NCBI GenBank assembly: GCA_030067055.1
Contig: JASJAL010000340.1
Location: 1-6,047, forward strand
Length of the DNA stretch: 6,047 nucleotides
Direction: 5' to 3'
Origin: Kiloniellales bacterium
GTDB taxonomy: Bacteria > Pseudomonadota > Alphaproteobacteria > Kiloniellales > JAKSBE01
Every line of letters starts with the position of its first letter. The stretch's first letter is position 1. Both the position numbers and the translations under genes were made by a program. A model generated the notes under the pieces. It saw nothing but the letters and a program-made list of their open reading frames with translations, ran no database searches and was not told the DNA's origin. This document shows, one piece after another, positions 6,043-6,047 of this stretch.

Positions 6043-6047
6043 GGCCG

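Overview
The window is a GC-rich, fully + strand, densely coding chromosomal segment. It carries seven protein-coding genes: the 3' end of glnD, an unrecognised small gene, murJ, trpS, a TauE/SafE (TSUP) membrane protein, a TIGR02186/Alph_Pro_TM membrane-anchored protein, and a universal stress protein. The Alph_Pro_TM family is known essentially from Alphaproteobacteria. From memory, the order glnD-murJ-trpS-uspA is also typical of that class, so the source is most likely an alphaproteobacterium, perhaps of the Rhodospirillales/Kiloniellales type. The exact taxon is inference.

Region by region: bases 1-428 encode the last ACT domain of GlnD plus a very basic Lys/Ala-rich tail. Bases 473-886 hold a 137-residue gene from a TTG start. 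Its base composition falls to 40-57% GC in places, while the flanking genes are far richer (49 of 60 bases in one murJ line). Bases 947-2518 are murJ, the lipid II flippase, with the known essential charged residues intact. Bases 2519-2610 contain a good CTTGAC-type promoter for trpS. trpS (2611-3651) is complete with both class I signatures.

A 248-base gap (3652-3899) follows, with no clear gene but with a hairpin, two mini reading frames and a weak promoter candidate. Then come a GTG-started TSUP transporter (3900-4814), the TIGR02186 protein joined to it by an ATGA overlap (4811-5548), and a Usp-domain protein only 8 bases further on (5557-6042). These last three look like one operon.

How the genes work together: glnD (nitrogen sensing), murJ (cell wall) and trpS (translation) are housekeeping neighbours rather than a pathway. 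The TSUP and TIGR02186 genes look like a functional pair: a multi-pass inner-membrane permease plus a secreted, single-anchor partner facing the periplasm. The substrate is unknown; sulfur oxyanions or organosulfonates are suggested only by family analogy. The most interesting points are this pair, its structured leader, and the compositionally foreign gene between glnD and murJ. I see no CRISPR, mobile element, tRNA or rRNA.
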